This document shows, piece by piece, positions 8,134 to 17,153 of a stretch of DNA of 64,000 bases (positions are counted from its first letter, which is position 1; each line of letters opens with the position of its first letter). Under the pieces are notes generated by a model, which saw only the letters and a list, made by a program, of their open reading frames with translations, was not told the DNA's origin and searched no databases. The stretch is from Pseudorhodobacter aquimaris. GTDB lineage: Bacteria > Pseudomonadota > Alphaproteobacteria > Rhodobacterales > Rhodobacteraceae. Both the position numbers and the translations under genes were made by a program. Where the stretch lies: NCBI RefSeq assembly GCF_001202025.1, contig NZ_LGHS01000066.1, positions 124,001 to 188,000 of the forward strand, written 5' to 3'.

Positions 8134-9546
8134 ATGCCCAACGGTCTTGCTTATTTAATGCTGATGCTTTGGCCGGTTCTTGCAACTGTCCTGTTTTTGC
8201 ATTTGCCGCGTGAAAAGGCGCTGATATGGTCCATTCTGGCCGCCTATATGCTGTTGCCGCCACTGGCGAATTTCAATTTACCGGCGGTGCCGGATATGGA
8301 CAAATTTACCATCTCCAATCTATGTGCACTGGGATTAACCATTTGGGTGCTGCGTGAAAAGGTCGATTTTTTGCCGCCCAGCCTGATTGGACGGTTACTG
8401 ATCATCTTCTATATCGTCAGCCCTATTGCGACCTCGCTTACAAACCCTGACCCGATCCCGATCAAGGCGGGCGATGTGCCGGCGTTGCGGCTTTATGACT
8501 CGGCCTCTACGATCAGTTACCAGTTCATTGCACTGATCCCGTTTTTTCTGGCCCGCACCTTGTTGCGCCGACCTGAGGCGATGCGGATAATGGTTCTTGC
8601 GCTGGTGTCTGCCGGGCTGATCTATTCGGTGCCAATGCTGATAGAGGCGCGCCTGTCGCCGCAGATCAACGTTTGGGTTTACGGGTTTTTCCAGCATGAT
8701 TTTTCGCAAAGCATGCGCGGCGGTGGTTTTCGCCCGATGGTGTTTATGCCACACGGTCTGTGGGTGGCGTTTTTCGCGCTTATGGCGGCGATTTCTGCCT
8801 TGCTTGTCCTGCGCACGGGCACGGCCGAGGATCGCCCCAAACAGTTGATGGTATTCCTTTATCTGTTCTTTGTGCTAGTGATGTGCCGCAGCGCGGGTCC
8901 GCTGGTCTTTGCGCTCGGGCTTATTCCGGTGATCTTGGTCGTGGGGCGTCGGTGGCAGGTTATGTTGGCCGGTGTTCTTGGGATGATCGTTATCACCTAT
9001 CCGCTGTTGCGCGGCGCACAGTTGATACCGCTGGATGCGATTCTGGACTATGCCTATTCGATCAGCCCCGACCGTCACCAATCCCTGAATTTCCGTGTGG
9101 TGAATGAAGAACGGCTTTTGGCGCGCGCGATGGAGAAGCCCATTTTTGGCTGGGGGGGCTATGGTCGCAACCTGATCCTCGACCCTATTACCGGGCTAAT
9201 CCAGACAATCCCGGACGGCCAATGGATCATCGTGCTGGGCACCTATGGCTGGCTTGGCTATATCGCTGAGTTCGGTTTGCTGGTCATGCCGCTAGTCTTT
9301 TTGGCGCGAGAGGGGCTTTTGCAACGCTCTGCTGCGTTTTCACCCTTTGCCTGTGGAATCGCGCTTATCTATGCGGCGAATTTGGTGGATTTGCTGCCCA
9401 ATGCCACGCTTATTCCCTTTACCTGGCTGATGGCCGGGGCGCTGCTGGGCTACGCCGAGGATCTGGCAATCAAACGCCGTATCGACACGCGCGCGCGCTG
9501 GTTGGCAAGGCTGGCCAATGCCGCAGGCCCGCGTACGGTGATTTGA
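8134..9546 (+). CDS. Wzy/O-antigen-ligase-like polysaccharide polymerase
   Basis: A 470-residue integral membrane protein with about 10-12 hydrophobic helices and a larger loop near residues 320-370 containing RVVNEERLLARAMEKPIFGW and GGYGRN. That pattern is typical of Wzy polymerases and WaaL-type ligases. It would join repeat units in the periplasm. The start at 8134 follows AAGGAAA. It stands 283 bases after the divergent WecG-like gene and 280 bases before the PKS start. I see no flippase (Wzx) or outer-membrane exporter (Wza) in this window. Polymerase and ligase cannot be separated by sequence alone. Confidence 0.75.
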   Translation: MPNGLAYLMLMLWPVLATVLFLHLPREKALIWSILAAYMLLPPLANFNLPAVPDMDKFTISNLCALGLTIWVLREKVDFLPPSLIGRLLIIFYIVSPIATSLTNPDPIPIKAGDVPALRLYDSASTISYQFIALIPFFLARTLLRRPEAMRIMVLALVSAGLIYSVPMLIEARLSPQINVWVYGFFQHDFSQSMRGGGFRPMVFMPHGLWVAFFALMAAISALLVLRTGTAEDRPKQLMVFLYLFFVLVMCRSAGPLVFALGLIPVILVVGRRWQVMLAGVLGMIVITYPLLRGAQLIPLDAILDYAYSISPDRHQSLNFRVVNEERLLARAMEKPIFGWGGYGRNLILDPITGLIQTIPDGQWIIVLGTYGWLGYIAEFGLLVMPLVFLAREGLLQRSAAFSPFACGIALIYAANLVDLLPNATLIPFTWLMAGALLGYAEDLAIKRRIDTRARWLARLANAAGPRTVI

Positions 9547-9826
9547 TTGCCAAGGTCTCAGATTTGTTGATTCGCTTTGAAAAACAACCACTACGGGCAT
9601 TTACTTTGCGCGTATTCCCAATCACGGGAAAGCGGTCTGGAAAATTATCTTTGATCCGCCCGCATCGAGGGCTTGGGGCTTGTAAAGAGGTAAGAAGCCG
9701 GTATTCCTGCAGCATTTAACGCATGTTTCTTTGCGATATTTTAACGCGCTGGATCGATTGATGTTCAGGGTGCCACATGTAGTGACGCCGTAATGAGTGA
9801 CGCTTGAAAGGGCCTGGAAACTTAGC

Positions 9827-12800
9827 ATGGCGATGGCAGTAAAGAATGTAGAGCTTGGTGAAAATGATATTGCGATTATCGGAATGGCTGCACATTTTCC
9901 AGGGGCCGGGTCAGTTGCGCAATATTGGTCCAATCTTGCGGCGGGCGTCGAAAGTGTTCGTCATCTGACGCAAGAGGAATTGCTTGCCGCGGGCGAAAGT
10001 CCTGCCCGTATGCGCCACCGCAACTATGTTCCCGCCGCCGCGCCGCTCGAAGGTTTCGACCACTTCGACGCAGAGTTTTTCGGCTTTTCTCCGAAAGAGG
10101 CCGCCATACTTGACCCCCAGCATCGTCAGTTTCTGGAGGTCGCCTGGGAGGCGCTTGAACACGCAGGCCATCCCCCCGAAAACTTTCCGGGCAACATCGG
10201 CGTCTATGGCGGCTGCGGCATGGGCAGCTATTTTTACTTCAACCTGTGCAGCAACCCGGGTCTGGTGGAAGATACGGGCATGTTCCTGTTGCGGCACACA
10301 GGCAATGACAAGGATTTCCTGACCACCCGTGTCAGCCATATTTTTGATCTCAAAGGCCCGAGCATCAACATCCAGACCGCATGTTCCACATCGCTTGTGG
10401 CGGTGCATTATGCGATTGAATCCCTGTTGATCGGCGAATGCGATATGGCGCTGGCGGGGGGCGTGACCATCGTGCTGCCGCAGGGCCAAGGCTACGTCTT
10501 TAATGACGGTGAGATCCTGTCTCCCGATGGGCATTGCCATGCGTTTGATGCCGCGGCACAGGGGACGGTGTTCGGTTCCGGTGCGGGTGTGGTTGTGCTG
10601 CGCCGTGCGGTGGATGCGGTGCGTGACGGCGATCATATCTGGGCCATTATCAAGGGGTCCGCCGTCAATAACGACGGGTCTGCAAAGGCCGGATATCTGG
10701 CCCCTTCGGTTGACGGGCAGGCGCGGGTGATCGCGGATGCCCAAGCCGTTGCGGGTGTGACGGCCGATACCATCGACTATGTCGAATGCCACGGCACCGG
10801 CACCTTCCTTGGCGACCCGATCGAGGTTGCCGCCCTGACCGAGGCTTTTGGTCGAACCACGGCAGAGACCGGATTTTGCCGCATCGGCTCGGTGAAAACC
10901 AATATCGGCCATCTGGATACGGCGGCGGGCGTGGCAAGTCTGATCAAGACCGGCCTCGCGCTGCATCACGGTCAAATCCCGCCCAGCCTGAACTTTACCG
11001 CACCGAATCCGTCGATTGATTTTGATGCCTCGCCCTTCCGCGTCAACGATAGGCTGACCGATTGGGCCCGCCGCAAAGGGCCGCGCCGTGCGGGCGTCAA
11101 TGCCTTGGGCGTCGGCGGCACCAATGCGCATGTGATCTTGCAAGAGGCCCCGGACCGCGCCCCGTCAGGGGCCAGTGACTGGCCGTTCCAGCTGCTCGCG
11201 ATCTCCGCCAAGTCCAAAGCCGCGCTGGACGGGCAGGCCAAGGCTCTTGCCGCCCATTTGCGCGCACATCCTGAACAACCGCTCGCCGATGTGGCATGGA
11301 CCCTTAAACAGGGCCGCCGCGCGTTTGAGCATCGCCGTGTGATCGTCGCTGAAACCCATGACGCCGCCGCCGACCTGCTGGAAAACGCTGATCCCCGCCG
11401 GATCTGGAGCCATGCCGCGCTGGATGCGCCGGAGGTGGTCTTTATGTTCCCCGGAGGCGGTGCGCAATTTGCGGGCATGGCGCGCGATCTTTATCAGACA
11501 GAGCCTGAATTTGCCGATTGGATGGACCGCGGGCTTTCGGTTTTGCCGCCGGAACTGGATCATTTTATCCGCTCTCTCTGGCTTGCAGAGCCGGAGGATG
11601 AAGTGGCCGCGAATGAGGCGCTAAAGCGGCCATCGGTCCAGTTGCCTCTGATTATGATCACCGAATACGCTTTGGCAAAGCTCTATCAGTCCTGGGGAGT
11701 GGAGCCGACGGCCCTGGTCGGTCATTCAATGGGCGAAAACACTGCGGCCTGTCTTGCGGGTGTTCTGAGCTTTGAAGATTGCATCGGCTTGGTGCATCTG
11801 CGTGGCACCCTGTTTGATACCATCCCCAAAGGTGGTATGCTTTCCATTCCGCTGGATGAGGCAGAGATCCGGCCTATGCTGACGGCCGGGCTGGATATGG
11901 CGAGTGTGAACGCGCCGGGGCTTTGCGTTGTGTCCGGGCCTGATGCGGCCCTTGATGCGCTTGCGGCAACCCTTGCCGCGCAAGAGGTGGAGTGTCAGCG
12001 GATCGCCATTGATATCGCCGCCCATTCGCGCATGCTGGAACCGATTCTGGCGCGGTTTGGCGATTATCTGCGGTCGATACCGCTCCATGCGCCACAGATG
12101 CCGATTATCTCCAATACGACCGGGCAGGCATTGACGGCTGCACAAGCCACAAGCCCAGACTATTGGGTGGCCCATCTGCGCAATACGGTGAACTTTGCCG
12201 CCTGTATGGAAACGCTCAAAGCCCCTGACCGTGTCTTTATGGAGATGGGGCCAGGGCGCGCGATGTCGTCTTTGGCGCAAGCGAATGGGGTGTCTGCCGC
12301 GCAGGTTGTCCCTGCATTGCGCCACCCCGAACAAGTCATGCCGGATGATCAATGGCATCTCGCCACGATCGGGCGGCTTTGGGCCTGTGGGGTGAATGTC
12401 GATTGGTCGCAGATATGGGGGGATGCGGCGCGTCACCGTGTCCCTCTGCCGACCTACGCCTTTCAACGCAATCGGTATTTTATCGAACCGGGCAAAGAGG
12501 TCGCCGCCGCCCCGGATCTGCCGATGCGCCTTGAGGATATGGCTGATTGGGGCTGGCAACCCTATTGGCGTCCGCGGGCCGTTGATACCGAGTTTGACGT
12601 CGAGGCCGGGTTTGAGGGCCAGCCGCCCCAAACCTGGCTGGTGTTCATGGATGGGGACGGCTTGGCCGAAGCGGCTTTTGCCCCGCTGATCGCTGCTGGG
12701 CATAGGGTCATTCCGGTTCGTACGGGGGATGCTTTTGGCCCGGATGGCAAGGGGGGGTACCGTCTTGCGCCGGAACAGGGGGGCGAAGGCTATGCGGCAA

Positions 12801-15800
12801 TGCTGCGGGATCTGATCTCGCAGGGGCGGGTGCCAACCCGTATCGCGCATTTCTGGCTGGTCACGGCGCAAGAGGCCTTCCGTCCCGGTTCCAGCTTTTT
12901 CCACCGCAATCTGGAACAGGGGTTTTATGCACTGATGTTTCTGGGGCAGGCGCTGGCCGAGGAAAACCTTGCCGTCCCGCCACATATTACGGTCTTTACC
13001 AATGGCGCCGCGCAGGTGCGTACAGAAGGGCTTGCCTATCCTGAAAAGGCGATGATAGCCGGGCCGGTGATGGTTATTCCGCGTGAGGTGCCGGGTGTAA
13101 CCTGCTCTACCTGTGATCTGGTGTTGCCGGAAGTTCCGCGTCGGGGCAAAGCGGATTTCGCGACCCTCTTGCCCTTGGTGCAAGAGGAGCTTTTTGCCGC
13201 GCCAGCCAATACGGTTGCCGCGCTTCGCGGGGTGAAACGGTTGGAAAAATCGATCAAACCTGCGGTTTTGCCGGATGCAGGTTTGGATATGCCCTTGGGT
13301 GCGGCTGTCCTGTTTACGGGCGGCTTGGGCGGTATCAGCCTGACCTTGGCGGAAAAGCTGATCACGGATCACGGGGCCAAGATTGCCCTGATTTCCCGCC
13401 ATGCCTTGCCGGATGTTGACCAATGGCCGGTCTATCTGGCGAAACTTGGCCCGAATGACCCCACGGCTCAGCGTATTATGGCGATGCAGCGGCTTCAGGC
13501 GCTGGGCGATGTTGCGGTGTTTGCGGCGGATGTGACCAATACGCAGGAAATGCAGGCGGCGGTGGCGCGGGCGACAGAACGCTTTGGCCCCATCCATACG
13601 GTCATCCATGCGGCGGGCGTGATTGACGATGGCCCGCTTCTGGACAAATCACCTGCACGGGTTGAGGGGGTGTTTGCGCCAAAACTGCATGGTACCAAAG
13701 TGTTGGAGGATATCTTTCCCGACGGTTCCATTGCGCGGCTGGTGCTGTTTTCCTCGACCTCTACCGTCACCGGATCTTTGGGGCAGGTGGATTATGTGGC
13801 GGCCAATGAATATCTCAACGCCTATGCGCAGGCGCGCAAGGGCGGCAGGACCCAAGTGACCGCACTGAATTGGGGGATATGGGCAGATGTCGGCATGGCG
13901 GCCAAGGCGCTTGCCGGTCCGGCCCCGGCACCACAAGAGCCGATAGAGGCGCAAATGCTGGATGCGGCGGGCTTTGACGCGGCAGGCCATCGTCAGTTTA
14001 CCGCCCATCTGGGGCTTGATCGCTGGATTCTGGATGGCCACCGGACCAAGGACGGTCATGCGCTGGTCCCCGGCACCGGCTATCTGGAAATGGCGGCCGA
14101 GGCGATGGCCCATCAGGGCCAGCCAAGGTTTGAGGTGCGCGATCTTTATTTCTTCCGCCCGCTCGATGTGCCTGATATTCGCGCTACATTGGCACAAACC
14201 GATGAAGGCTATGAGTTTGAGCTGCGCTCTGCCGTGGATACCGACGGGCGCAGGGGCTGGCAGTTGAACGCGCAGGCACGGCTGTTGCCAATGGCGCAAA
14301 CCGCCGGTGTCATTGACCCCGCCGCCATTGTGGAACGCTGTGGAGATTTGCAAACCGGCCCTCTACGCTCACCACAAGAGGCGCATCTGGACTTTGGCGC
14401 ACGCTGGCAGGTGCTGGATGCGCAGGTCTACGGACGTGGTGAGGGTCTCGCATATCTCAGCCTGCCGCCCGAATATGCGGCAGAGGCAGGGCCGTGGCAT
14501 CTGCATCCGGCACTGATGGATCTGGCGACCGGCTGGGCGATGGGTCTGATTGGTGGCTACAGACCGGATAGCCTTTGGGTGCCGGTGTCTTACCGTCGGG
14601 TCAGGGTCTATGATCGCCTGCCTGCACAGATCGTGTCCTGGGTGCGTGCCGCTGCGGCAAATCACGCCGGTGATCAGACCGCGGTCTTCGATGTCACATT
14701 GGCGGACCTGTCGGGCAGGGTGATTGTAGAGGTTGAGGGCTTTACCATCCGCCGCATGGATCGGGGGCTATCCTTTACCGCGCCCGATCCACGCGACCTG
14801 ACCTTTGAGGATTCGCCCAAACGGCAACGCTCTGCGGCCGAGGAACGCTTTGCGCATAACCTGTCGCAGGGTATTCCGTCGCATTTGGGGGCCGAGGCGT
14901 TCGGGCGTGCCCTGTCTTTGCATGCCCCGCAGGTTATCGTTTCATCAATGGAACTGCCCATACTGATCGAGCAGGCCCAGCGGGTGGAGCCGAGTGTTCC
15001 CAAGGGTCAAAGTTTTGCGCGCCCTGATCTCAACAGTGACTATGTGGCCCCTCGAACCGATGTGGAACGTACCCTGACCGGCTTTTGGCAGGACCTGCTT
15101 GGCGTGGCGCAGGTCGGGGTGGAGGATGACTTTTTCGCCCTTGGGGGCCATTCGCTGATTGCGGTGCGCCTTTTTGCAATGGTGCGCAAAGCCTTCCATG
15201 TGGATTTTCCGATTTCGGTCTTGTTCGAGGCTCCGACGATTGCCGCCTGTGCCGCCATGATCGAGGAACACATCGGCCCGCAAGATAGCCCCGAACAGGT
15301 AGAGGAACCCAAGCGCCGTTTTACCCATGTGGTTGCGATGCATGAAGGGAATGGCGGGCCAAAGACGCCGTTATTCCTTGTGGCGGGGATGTTTGGCAAT
15401 GTGTTGAACCTGCGCCATCTCGCGCAGTTGATCGGTAAGGACCGTCCGTTCTATGGCCTTCAGGCGCGGGGTCTTTATGGTGATGAGCCGCCCCACAGCA
15501 CGATCCAGGAGGCGGCGGCGGATTACATCGCCGAGCTGCGTCAGGTTCAGCCGCATGGGCCGTATTTTCTGGGCGGGTTCTCGGGCGGTGGCTTGACCGC
15601 TTGGGATATGGCGCGCCAGCTTGAAGAGCAGGGGGAAAAGGTTGCGCTGCTGGTCTTGCTTGACACGCCCTTGCCGATGCGCCCCGGCCTGTCCAGCATC
15701 GACAAGGCCTATATCAAACTGGCGGAGCTGCGCAAACATGGCCCTGATTATGTGATTGATTGGGCGCGCTCGCGTTGGGAGTGGGAACGAAGCAAGAATA

Positions 15801-16153
15801 GCGCGGCCGAGACCGATGCCGAAGGAGCATTCCATAATGCCGCGATAGAGGCCGCATTCCGTGCCGCCTTGCCGCAATTTCCTTTGCTTTTGCGCAAGGG
15901 GCGTACTGTGCTGTTCCGCCCGCCGCTTGACCGGCATTGGGCGGTTAGCAACGGCCAGTGGGTCAGCCGTGCCAAAGAATATGTTTATCCCGATAACGAC
16001 CTTGCCCGCTTTGCGCCCGCGCTTGAGGTCATAGAGGTGCCCGGCGACCATGACAGCATGGTCTTGGAGCCGAACGTCCGTGTGCTGGCAAGCGCCCTGC
16101 GCAAGGTGATTGCAAATTCAGAGATGGCAGATAAATCTGCGTCGGAGCAATGA
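9827..16153 (+). CDS. One-module type I polyketide synthase KS-AT-KR-DH-ACP-TE
   Basis: A 2108-residue megasynthase. Ketosynthase: Cys186 in TACSTSL, His322 in CHGTGTFLGDP and His362 in NIGHLDTAAG. Acyltransferase: Ser634 in GHSMGE, later AAHSRMLEPIL; its extender specificity is unclear. Ketoreductase: structural half about residues 880-1150, TGGLGGI near 1164, VIDDGPLL (B-type-like) and Tyr1323 in VDYVAANEY. Dehydratase: His1405 in GHRTKDGHALVPGTGYLEM, with one residue more than the usual spacing to Gly, and HPALMDLA downstream. ACP: Ser1776 in GGHSL. Thioesterase: Ser1919 in GGFSGGG. The dehydratase follows the ketoreductase, the reverse of the common order. ATG 9827 is preferred over GTG 9797 because it starts nearer the KS. 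The next gene begins right after its stop. Expected product: a short hydroxy- or enoyl chain released by TE. Confidence 0.93.
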   Translation: MAMAVKNVELGENDIAIIGMAAHFPGAGSVAQYWSNLAAGVESVRHLTQEELLAAGESPARMRHRNYVPAAAPLEGFDHFDAEFFGFSPKEAAILDPQHRQFLEVAWEALEHAGHPPENFPGNIGVYGGCGMGSYFYFNLCSNPGLVEDTGMFLLRHTGNDKDFLTTRVSHIFDLKGPSINIQTACSTSLVAVHYAIESLLIGECDMALAGGVTIVLPQGQGYVFNDGEILSPDGHCHAFDAAAQGTVFGSGAGVVVLRRAVDAVRDGDHIWAIIKGSAVNNDGSAKAGYLAPSVDGQARVIADAQAVAGVTADTIDYVECHGTGTFLGDPIEVAALTEAFGRTTAETGFCRIGSVKTNIGHLDTAAGVASLIKTGLALHHGQIPPSLNFTAPNPSIDFDASPFRVNDRLTDWARRKGPRRAGVNALGVGGTNAHVILQEAPDRAPSGASDWPFQLLAISAKSKAALDGQAKALAAHLRAHPEQPLADVAWTLKQGRRAFEHRRVIVAETHDAAADLLENADPRRIWSHAALDAPEVVFMFPGGGAQFAGMARDLYQTEPEFADWMDRGLSVLPPELDHFIRSLWLAEPEDEVAANEALKRPSVQLPLIMITEYALAKLYQSWGVEPTALVGHSMGENTAACLAGVLSFEDCIGLVHLRGTLFDTIPKGGMLSIPLDEAEIRPMLTAGLDMASVNAPGLCVVSGPDAALDALAATLAAQEVECQRIAIDIAAHSRMLEPILARFGDYLRSIPLHAPQMPIISNTTGQALTAAQATSPDYWVAHLRNTVNFAACMETLKAPDRVFMEMGPGRAMSSLAQANGVSAAQVVPALRHPEQVMPDDQWHLATIGRLWACGVNVDWSQIWGDAARHRVPLPTYAFQRNRYFIEPGKEVAAAPDLPMRLEDMADWGWQPYWRPRAVDTEFDVEAGFEGQPPQTWLVFMDGDGLAEAAFAPLIAAGHRVIPVRTGDAFGPDGKGGYRLAPEQGGEGYAAMLRDLISQGRVPTRIAHFWLVTAQEAFRPGSSFFHRNLEQGFYALMFLGQALAEENLAVPPHITVFTNGAAQVRTEGLAYPEKAMIAGPVMVIPREVPGVTCSTCDLVLPEVPRRGKADFATLLPLVQEELFAAPANTVAALRGVKRLEKSIKPAVLPDAGLDMPLGAAVLFTGGLGGISLTLAEKLITDHGAKIALISRHALPDVDQWPVYLAKLGPNDPTAQRIMAMQRLQALGDVAVFAADVTNTQEMQAAVARATERFGPIHTVIHAAGVIDDGPLLDKSPARVEGVFAPKLHGTKVLEDIFPDGSIARLVLFSSTSTVTGSLGQVDYVAANEYLNAYAQARKGGRTQVTALNWGIWADVGMAAKALAGPAPAPQEPIEAQMLDAAGFDAAGHRQFTAHLGLDRWILDGHRTKDGHALVPGTGYLEMAAEAMAHQGQPRFEVRDLYFFRPLDVPDIRATLAQTDEGYEFELRSAVDTDGRRGWQLNAQARLLPMAQTAGVIDPAAIVERCGDLQTGPLRSPQEAHLDFGARWQVLDAQVYGRGEGLAYLSLPPEYAAEAGPWHLHPALMDLATGWAMGLIGGYRPDSLWVPVSYRRVRVYDRLPAQIVSWVRAAAANHAGDQTAVFDVTLADLSGRVIVEVEGFTIRRMDRGLSFTAPDPRDLTFEDSPKRQRSAAEERFAHNLSQGIPSHLGAEAFGRALSLHAPQVIVSSMELPILIEQAQRVEPSVPKGQSFARPDLNSDYVAPRTDVERTLTGFWQDLLGVAQVGVEDDFFALGGHSLIAVRLFAMVRKAFHVDFPISVLFEAPTIAACAAMIEEHIGPQDSPEQVEEPKRRFTHVVAMHEGNGGPKTPLFLVAGMFGNVLNLRHLAQLIGKDRPFYGLQARGLYGDEPPHSTIQEAAADYIAELRQVQPHGPYFLGGFSGGGLTAWDMARQLEEQGEKVALLVLLDTPLPMRPGLSSIDKAYIKLAELRKHGPDYVIDWARSRWEWERSKNSAAETDAEGAFHNAAIEAAFRAALPQFPLLLRKGRTVLFRPPLDRHWAVSNGQWVSRAKEYVYPDNDLARFAPALEVIEVPGDHDSMVLEPNVRVLASALRKVIANSEMADKSASEQ

Positions 16154-17116
16154 ATGAAAACTCTTTTAACGGTCATCCTGAATTGGCGCACTGCCGATAT
16201 GACACTTCGCGCGGCCGAAGTCGCCCTGCGCGAAATGAAGGGCATCCCCGGTGCCTTGACCATCGTGGATAACGACAGTGGTGACGGCTCTTACGAGAAA
16301 CTGTCTGCGGCTGTGGCCGAGCGTGGTTGGGACAGGAACGAGATTCCTGTGCGGGTGATCCAGTCAGGTCATAACGGCGGCTTCGGCGCGGGGAATAATG
16401 TGGGCATCCGTGCGGGCCTGCCCGATGGTGGCCGTCCCGATTATGTCTATATCCTCAACTCTGATGCCTTTCCGACGGAGGGGGCGATCCGGGCGCTTTA
16501 CAATCATTTGAACGAGAATCCGCAGACGGGTTTTACGGGCAGCTATGTCCATGGCGAAGATGGCACCCCCCATCGCGCGGCCTTTCGCTTTCCCTCGATC
16601 GCGGGGGAGTTTGAAGGTTCTGTCCGCTTTGGTCCGGTGTCCCGTCTTTTGCACCGCTATATCGTGGCGCAACCGATTCCCGAGAAAACAACGCGCGTCG
16701 ATTGGCTTGTCGGCGCCAGCTTGATGATGCGCCAGTCGGTGCTGGATGAGATTGGCCTGTTTGACAAAACCTTCTTCCTTTATTTCGAGGAAACGGAGCT
16801 TTGCCACCGTGCCGCCGTCGCCGGATATTCTTCTGATTTCGTACGCACAAGCACGGTCATGCATATCGGGTCGGTATCGACCGGCATGAAAACCTGGGCA
16901 CGGATTCCGCAGTACTGGCTCGACAGCCGGTTTTATTATTTTACCAAAGTACATGGGCGCGGTTATGCCGCTCTTGCCACATTATCGCTCATTTCTGGGT
17001 CTATCTTATGGCGGTTGCGGCTGTTGTTTCAGCGCAAAGAGAGGGCAGATCCACCCCATTTTCTTCGGGATCTGATAGCCCATTCGGCGCGGTCCTTCTT
17101 TGGGCGTTGCGCTTAA
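16154..17116 (+). CDS. Glycosyltransferase family 2, rhamnosyltransferase-like
   Basis: A 320-residue GT-A enzyme whose ATG directly follows the PKS stop codon, so the two are translationally coupled. Motifs: VILNWRTADMTLRA, IVDNDSGDGSYEKL, HNGGFGAGNNVGI, the DxD-like LNSDAFP, DWLVGASLMMRQSVLDEIG and YFEETELCHRAAVAGY. These are typical of dTDP-rhamnosyl transferases, though the sugar is not proven. A hydrophobic stretch near residues 275-290 may bind the membrane. Its place between the PKS and NRPS genes suggests that the acyl or aminoacyl product is glycosylated or ends up on a sugar of the neighbouring polysaccharide. Confidence 0.88.
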   Translation: MKTLLTVILNWRTADMTLRAAEVALREMKGIPGALTIVDNDSGDGSYEKLSAAVAERGWDRNEIPVRVIQSGHNGGFGAGNNVGIRAGLPDGGRPDYVYILNSDAFPTEGAIRALYNHLNENPQTGFTGSYVHGEDGTPHRAAFRFPSIAGEFEGSVRFGPVSRLLHRYIVAQPIPEKTTRVDWLVGASLMMRQSVLDEIGLFDKTFFLYFEETELCHRAAVAGYSSDFVRTSTVMHIGSVSTGMKTWARIPQYWLDSRFYYFTKVHGRGYAALATLSLISGSILWRLRLLFQRKERADPPHFLRDLIAHSARSFFGRCA

Positions 17117-17153
17117 TTATGTGTGCCCCGCATGTTGCGGGAAGGAGTTAACG

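Noticed and set aside
11726-13609. 627-residue minus-strand frame inside the PKS
   Set aside because: Long only because GC-rich coding DNA leaves the opposite strand open; no domain is recognisable and the PKS domains on the other strand are unmistakable.
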